From the NCBI GenBank assembly GCA_050011535.1, contig JBEKIX010000155.1:1-8655 (forward strand): a stretch of DNA of 8,655 nt. The letters are read 5' to 3'. The number at the start of each line of letters is the position of its first letter. Position 1 is the first letter of the stretch. Of the stretch, positions 5,351-8,655 are shown piece by piece. The notes under the pieces are model-generated. The model had not been told where the DNA came from, made no database searches, and worked only from the letters and a program-made list of their open reading frames with translations. This DNA is from JAFNAG01 sp050011535. Its GTDB lineage: Bacteria > Acidobacteriota > UBA6911. The translations under genes and the position numbers were made by a program.

Positions 5351-7379
5351 ATACTGCATCTCCTGCAGTTGAACTGACACAGGTTGATTCGTTGGCCAGA
5401 CTGTCGGGCGCCGGCTCCGGCAACCAGTATAGCCATTGACCGTGGTCATTGCATATACGTCCTTGCAATTTTCCCTGCAGGCGGAGCCTGCAGATCGAGG
5501 TGCGGCGTAGTCCGAGTCTGGCCGCGAGGAGCCGCTCTTTCAGGCTCTTGATCTTGGCCGAATAGCGCAACCATTTGACGCTGACAGTATCGAAAGGGTC
5601 CCCGGCGCCAGTTCGCATTTCCTGCTCGTTGAGAATTCGGGCAGCCTGGGCATCGGTGTATTCATCCAGCAGGGCATCCAGTTGCCGGCGCACAGGTTCG
5701 TGAGTGGCGCGCAGCTGCGGAGCCGTCAAGGGGCGCGGCAGAGTCAGCGTGGTAGCGGCTCCGCCTCGAAAACGCACAGCAACTGTAATCTCGCGCTGTT
5801 TGATCAAAGTGACGTCCTCGATGAGAAGCCCGAGCATGCGCTTGCGCTCACGCAGCGGGGTCTTGGGGTCATTCCACACGGCCGGGAAGTCGGTGGCCAG
5901 GGCCAGGATGCGCTGCCGCTCCCCATCGTCGACGGCGAGGCGATCCGCGGCACGACGGCGCTCGTATTCTTCCTGTGCTTCGGCAAGAGCTCGCAGCCTG
6001 GCATTCCAGTCGGCCTCGAGCGCATCCGCGACCAGTCTGTTGGCCGGATCCACTTGCATATAGCGGTGACGGGCAAGATCAGCTTCATACCGGGCGCGCT
6101 CGACCTGGCGGCGGCGCAGGCGATCGGCCTCGTCCAGGCGATCAGCGATTTCCTGCTGTACGGCAAGGGTCAGCTCGAGAGCCACGGGAGTCACCGCCTT
6201 GACGAGCAGTTTTCCGACAGCCTCGTCGATGCCATTTCCGATAATGCTCTGGCACAAGGGATCGCCGTAAAGCCTGGTGCGTCCCGCGCATACATAGTTG
6301 GTCATCATCACTCCATGGCGTCGGATATCATAATGGACATGCATGCGACTGCCGCAAAGGCCGCAGACGACCCTCCCCTGCAACAAAGCGGGACCTTCTC
6401 GCGGAGGCCCGGCGTTGCGCTCGAAGCCGAGGGCTTTGGCAGAGGCGCGCAGCCGCTGCAGGTTGCTTTCGTACTCCTGCCAGGAAATGTACCCGGGATG
6501 GGCGTCGCGAATCAGCACCAGCCACTGATCCTGGGGTAGATGTTCATGCCGGTATCTGCCGTCGGGCTGCTTGCGGAAGCGCCCGCGCCCGAAAGCGTAA
6601 GCACCGGCATAAAAGGGGTTGTGCATGACACTGCAGGCCCGGCCCAGCGACAAGGGGGCCCAAACCAGTTGACCCTTGTGAGGGCCTGCGGAGGGCCGCT
6701 TCGGAAAAAGCAATCCCTGCCGCCGGAAGTGCTTGACTGTGGAGTTTAGCGTTCCGGTGCGGGCGAAGGTCTGAAAAAGCAGGCGCACCGTTTCCTGCAC
6801 CTGGCGGTCGGGATCGAGGACCACGCGTCCCTGGGCATCATAGATCAAGCCGGCCGGCAGCCCGCAGTGCAGCTCGCCCCGGCGCGCCTTGTTGAGGATT
6901 CCACCGCGCAAGCGCGCCCGCATCATGTAAAGCTCTGCCTCGCTCATGGTTCCCTTGAGCCCGAGCAACAATCGGTCATTGAAGTGGGCGGGATCATAGA
7001 GGCCGTCTTCATCGAGAATCAGCGTGTCGGTCAGGGCGCAGATCTCCAGCAGCCGGTGCCAGTCGGCTGAGTTGCGTGCCAGCCGCGAGACCTCGAGCCC
7101 GATCACGATGCCCCCGCGGCCCATGCCGACCTCGGCCACGAGCTTCTGAAATCCGGCACGGTCGACCGCGGAAGCGCCCGAATGACCGAGGTCCGAATCG
7201 ATCACGATCACCCGATCGCTGGGCCAGCCAAGTGCGATGGCCCGCTGGCGCAGCGCGTACTGGCGCTCCGTGCTTTCGGTATTCTCAAAAACCTGCCGCA
7301 TGGTCGACTGGCGCACGTACAGGTAGGCGTCGCGCTTCAGGTGACCGGCAGTGACTTTCTGGTTTGATTCGGGGCTCAT
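5349..7379 (-). CDS. Large serine recombinase
   Basis: 676 residues from the ATG at 7379, which has a strong AGGAGGT site six bases upstream; the frame is open to 7709, but the extension is low-complexity Arg-rich antisense of the neighbours. Resolvase domain: catalytic Ser25 in AYLYVRQSTM, EVSRLARNSADW (~96-107), and KGTMSEAELYMMRARL (~142-157). Recombinase domain (PF07508) runs about 165-320. The zinc ribbon (PF13408) has C339 and C342 in VVCGLCGSRM, then C364 and C376. A charged coiled coil follows (~405-485). The last ~70 residues (RRTSICRLRLQGKLQGRICN) resemble the usual C-terminal helix-turn-helix but appear weakened. The enzyme joins attachment sites through a Ser-DNA link to integrate or excise DNA. 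The ATG overlaps the previous gene's stop (ATGA), so translation is coupled. The final residues differ from relatives that end EVQYE; a late frameshift is possible. Confidence 0.93.
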   Translation of the reverse strand: MSPESNQKVTAGHLKRDAYLYVRQSTMRQVFENTESTERQYALRQRAIALGWPSDRVIVIDSDLGHSGASAVDRAGFQKLVAEVGMGRGGIVIGLEVSRLARNSADWHRLLEICALTDTLILDEDGLYDPAHFNDRLLLGLKGTMSEAELYMMRARLRGGILNKARRGELHCGLPAGLIYDAQGRVVLDPDRQVQETVRLLFQTFARTGTLNSTVKHFRRQGLLFPKRPSAGPHKGQLVWAPLSLGRACSVMHNPFYAGAYAFGRGRFRKQPDGRYRHEHLPQDQWLVLIRDAHPGYISWQEYESNLQRLRASAKALGFERNAGPPREGPALLQGRVVCGLCGSRMHVHYDIRRHGVMMTNYVCAGRTRLYGDPLCQSIIGNGIDEAVGKLLVKAVTPVALELTLAVQQEIADRLDEADRLRRRQVERARYEADLARHRYMQVDPANRLVADALEADWNARLRALAEAQEEYERRRAADRLAVDDGERQRILALATDFPAVWNDPKTPLRERKRMLGLLIEDVTLIKQREITVAVRFRGGAATTLTLPRPLTAPQLRATHEPVRRQLDALLDEYTDAQAARILNEQEMRTGAGDPFDTVSVKWLRYSAKIKSLKERLLAARLGLRRTSICRLRLQGKLQGRICNDHGQWLYWLPEPAPDSLANESTCVSSTAGDAV

Positions 7380-7657
7380 GGTTTTACCTCCTCTCTGCGC
7401 TTTAAGGCGATCTCGGCAAGCACATGTACGATCTCGGCGCGCAGTTCGTCGGATAGCAGCGGCCTGGGCACCGGCTGTGTTCCCGATGGCGCCGCCGGGC
7501 ATCGACCGGTGGCGCGCCGCTCGATCCAGGCGGCGATCCCCTCGCGTAAAAGCACAACCAATCCAAAGTGTGGACCGCCAGGTGAACCCGCCAGCATGTG
7601 GTGACGCAGCTCTTCGTAGGCCGTCACCGCACCATCGGCGGCGGCATGGAGCGGGAT
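7376..7657 (-). CDS. Small uncharacterised protein in the recombinase operon
   Basis: Between the helix-turn-helix gene and the recombinase, the frame reads IPLHAAADGAVTAYEELRHH, then MLAGSPGGPHFGLVVLLREG and IAAWIERRA, ending LSDELRAEIVHVLAEIALKR then REEVKP. It appears alpha-helical, with a hydrophobic FGLVVLLREGIAAWI core and a second helix at the end; I know no function. Its stop TGA (7378-7376) overlaps the recombinase ATG. The start is unclear: the reading begins exactly at the TAA of the gene before, in TAATC, where an ATG would be expected (TAATG) but ATC is present. The nearest conventional start is GTG at 7627, giving 83 rather than 93 residues, without a clear ribosome site. It may be an accessory or directionality factor, but this is only an inference from position. 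Confidence 0.7.
   Translation of the reverse strand: MPLHAAADGAVTAYEELRHHMLAGSPGGPHFGLVVLLREGIAAWIERRATGRCPAAPSGTQPVPRPLLSDELRAEIVHVLAEIALKRREEVKP
7386..7392 (-). promoter_or_regulatory. Ribosome binding site deciding the recombinase start
   Basis: AGGAGGT, six bases before ATG 7379-7377, lies inside the 3' end of the small gene. It fixes the recombinase start 110 codons downstream of the first in-frame ATG and supports translational coupling through the ATGA overlap. Confidence 0.85.
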
Positions 7658-8124
7658 TACGGACGTTTTTTTTCCTGGCGCGCGAGCGCCCGTTCGATGC
7701 TGCGGACATGGACCCTGCGGTCGAAGTGCTCCAGGATGCGACCGACCAGATCCGACGGCCTTAGTGATGGGTCTTCGGACCTCAGTTTCTGAAGAAACGT
7801 CATCACCTCGGCATCGAGCTTGTGCCTGCGCCGCGGCCCGGGCTTTTGCGGCACCAAGGCTGCCAGACCGCCGCTCTCGAGCCGGGCCTGCGCCTGATAG
7901 AACGAAGGACGAGAGAAGCCGAAGGCCGGCGCGCTGCTGCGGACGGGTCGATGATCCACCTGCACCCTGCGCACCATCTCGTACTTGACCTGGACCAAGT
8001 CGCGGGCATCGAAGAAGTCCGAGGTCGCAAACAGGGGATCGGCAACCTTTTCGGGATGAGGATTGAGGCTGTCCCATTGCCGGAGGGCTTGAGTCTTTGG
8101 GTCTGGAGGTTTGGTTTTGGCCAT
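7657..8124 (-). CDS. Helix-turn-helix protein resembling the N-terminal half of a DDE transposase
   Basis: 155 residues starting MAKTKPPDPKTQALRQWDSL. A first helix-turn-helix (~58-95) contains FGFSRPSFYQAQARLESGGL followed by AALVPQKPGPRRRHKL, the layout seen at the front of IS481/IS630-type transposases. A second three-helix segment (~102-150) follows: EVMTFLQKLRSEDPSLRPSD and RVHVRSIERALAR. There is no DDE catalytic domain, so this is a DNA-binding protein, not a transposase. ATG 8124 is preferred over ATG 8139 because 8139 lies inside the promoter; the predicted transcript would start at the ATG. It is likely a regulator or DNA-bridging partner of the recombinase and may bind the palindrome at 8136-8147. 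It is first in a run of three coupled genes. Confidence 0.85.
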   Translation of the reverse strand: MAKTKPPDPKTQALRQWDSLNPHPEKVADPLFATSDFFDARDLVQVKYEMVRRVQVDHRPVRSSAPAFGFSRPSFYQAQARLESGGLAALVPQKPGPRRRHKLDAEVMTFLQKLRSEDPSLRPSDLVGRILEHFDRRVHVRSIERALARQEKKRP

Positions 8125-8129
8125 GAGGC

Positions 8130-8158
8130 ATGTAAGCATATTTATGCCGCAGTGTCAA
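8130..8158 (-). promoter_or_regulatory. Promoter with palindromic operator candidate for the recombinase operon
   Basis: On the minus strand, TTGACA (8158-8153) and TTACAT (8135-8130) are 17 bases apart. The spacer begins CTGCG and ends with the dyad GCATAAATATGC (arms GCATA/TATGC, 8136-8147), so a bound repressor would sit between the two boxes. A wider pair GGCAT/ATGCC encloses it. The start point falls at about 8123, on the ATG of the helix-turn-helix gene, implying a leaderless message. The -35 is perfect and the -10 weak (3/6). Confidence 0.55.
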
Positions 8159-8164
8159 GGGATA

Positions 8165-8324
8165 TCTGCCGGAGTCCATGGCAGAGAGACGGGGTAAGAT
8201 CCTTGAGAATCCCTGTATCAATTGGACATTGTTCACGTTGATAGTTCCTCTCTGGCCGGTTCCGGCTTTCCATCCGCAATTCTGTTCCGGCATAATAGGT
8301 CTTACACTCACGGCATAATCTCCT
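8165..8324. other. Spacer between DUF5372-like gene and helix-turn-helix gene, no confident gene
   Basis: After the DUF5372-like stop there is a good ribosome site (AAGGAG, 8324-8319 region) followed by ATG CCG TGA, which encodes nothing. One minus-strand frame stays open through the spacer and includes CRECKTYYAGTELRMESRNR, but has no start codon; this could be the remnant of another small gene. Also present are the short dyad GCCGG/CCGGC (8255-8266) and a direct repeat CGGCATAAT at 8288-8296 and 8311-8319. Confidence 0.4.
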
Positions 8325-8615
8325 TTACAGCTCATTGCGCTCTCCCAGGGCCTGTGTGGCAGATTGAATCTCGGTTATCAGGGAAGCCAGATCGATCAGG
8401 TCCGTCACCCGAAAGTGCGATCGTCCGGCAGAAACGACAAGGAACGGGTCTTCGGTTTCGACGCTCGTCCAGCGCGTCGGCAGGGCCGTAACATAGCCGA
8501 GGCGGTCGCGATAGAAGATGAGGTCGTCACCCCAATGAATCCGCCGTTCGACGCAATCGATCTCCTGTCCGAACAGGGGGTGAAAGGGGTGGGTGATCCG
8601 GACCGGAGAAGTCAC
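8325..8615 (-). CDS. Small DUF5372-like protein associated with serine-recombinase elements
   Basis: 96 residues: VTSPVRITHPFHPLFGQEID, then CVERRIHWGDDLIFYRDRLG, then YVTALPTRWTSVETEDPFLV and VSAGRSHFRVTDLIDLASLI. The pattern RxTHPFHPLxGxE...WGxDxxxxxD...LPxxWTxxxxxDPFxVxxAGRSxFRxxDLxxL is one I recall from a small protein family usually encoded just upstream of this kind of recombinase (named DUF5372 from memory). Function is unknown; the conserved W, H and D residues and compact beta pattern suggest a small folded domain. The GTG start (8615) is the only sensible one and lies inside a perfect 21-bp palindrome whose GGAGAA half serves as a very close ribosome site. It has the same orientation as the rest of the unit. 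Confidence 0.75.
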   Translation of the reverse strand: MTSPVRITHPFHPLFGQEIDCVERRIHWGDDLIFYRDRLGYVTALPTRWTSVETEDPFLVVSAGRSHFRVTDLIDLASLITEIQSATQALGERNEL

Positions 8616-8623
8616 TTCTCCGG
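8603..8623. repeat. Perfect 21-bp palindrome over the start of the DUF5372-like gene
   Basis: CCGGAGAAGT (8603-8612), a single central C, then ACTTCTCCGG (8614-8623): ten-base arms with no mismatch. It covers the GTG start codon and the presumed ribosome site. As DNA it is a good operator or recombination site; as RNA it would form a hairpin hiding the start codon. Confidence 0.85.
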
Positions 8624-8655
8624 CGCGACATGCAGTTCGTCTATTGGGTGAAAAC

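Noticed and set aside
5682..6539. 285-residue plus-strand frame inside the recombinase
   Set aside because: It is the complement of well-supported coding sequence, shows no family motif and has no ribosome site.
7380..7709. N-terminal extension of 110 residues on the recombinase
   Set aside because: It is Arg-rich antisense-like sequence overlapping the two upstream genes; the strong AGGAGGT site and the family start place the protein at 7379.
7376..8335. A single 319-residue minus-strand gene across the helix-turn-helix region
   Set aside because: Its middle is the shadow of the helix-turn-helix gene and is low in protein character; only the last ~93 residues look real.
1..8655. CRISPR array, tRNA, rRNA or riboswitch
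   Set aside because: No spaced repeat array, no cloverleaf or rRNA-like conserved stretch and no known riboswitch core was seen on either strand; the only tandem array is the two-copy 19-bp repeat.

Overview
The window most likely comes from an Acidobacteriota chromosome of roughly 57-60% GC. The main pointer is a large secreted protein (3040-4518, minus) of the VWFA-related Acidobacterial domain family (TIGR03436), which is concentrated in that phylum. The rest is an accessory region: most genes lie on the minus strand, and many are fragments of genes or mobile elements packed end to end.

Layout. 1-651 (minus) is a REP-associated Y1 tyrosine transposase broken by a one-base frameshift and cut by the window edge. 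828-1118 (plus) holds only the last ~95 residues of the tRNA-modification protein TsaD. 1087-1542 (minus) is the N-terminus of a DUF1156 DNA methylase of the kind found in anti-phage islands, preceded by the tail of another gene (1543-1722). 1768-2193 (plus) is an ORF6N-domain protein whose C-terminus is lost where an intact higB-higA toxin-antitoxin pair (2147-2743, minus) begins. 2744-3039 has no convincing gene but holds the toxin-antitoxin promoter and a long inverted repeat. 3040-4518 is the VWA protein, with two unrecognised gene remnants behind it (4522-4948). 5058-5149 contains a 19-bp tandem repeat, next to the C-terminal remnant of an IS91-type transposase (5168-5350).

5349-8615 (minus) is the most coherent unit. 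It has a small DUF5372-like protein, a helix-turn-helix protein, a small uncharacterised protein and a 676-residue large serine recombinase. The last three overlap by one to three bases at their junctions (TAATC, ATGA). A promoter whose 17-bp spacer contains a palindrome sits in front of the helix-turn-helix gene, and a 21-bp perfect palindrome overlaps the start of the DUF5372-like gene. I read it as a serine-recombinase mobile element with its own regulator. It is the best candidate here for something not formally described, although recombinases of this type are widespread.

Functionally, only higBA, the VWA gene and the recombinase operon look intact. The fragments record earlier insertions and deletions. 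Family names rest on recognising protein motifs by eye; no database search was run.
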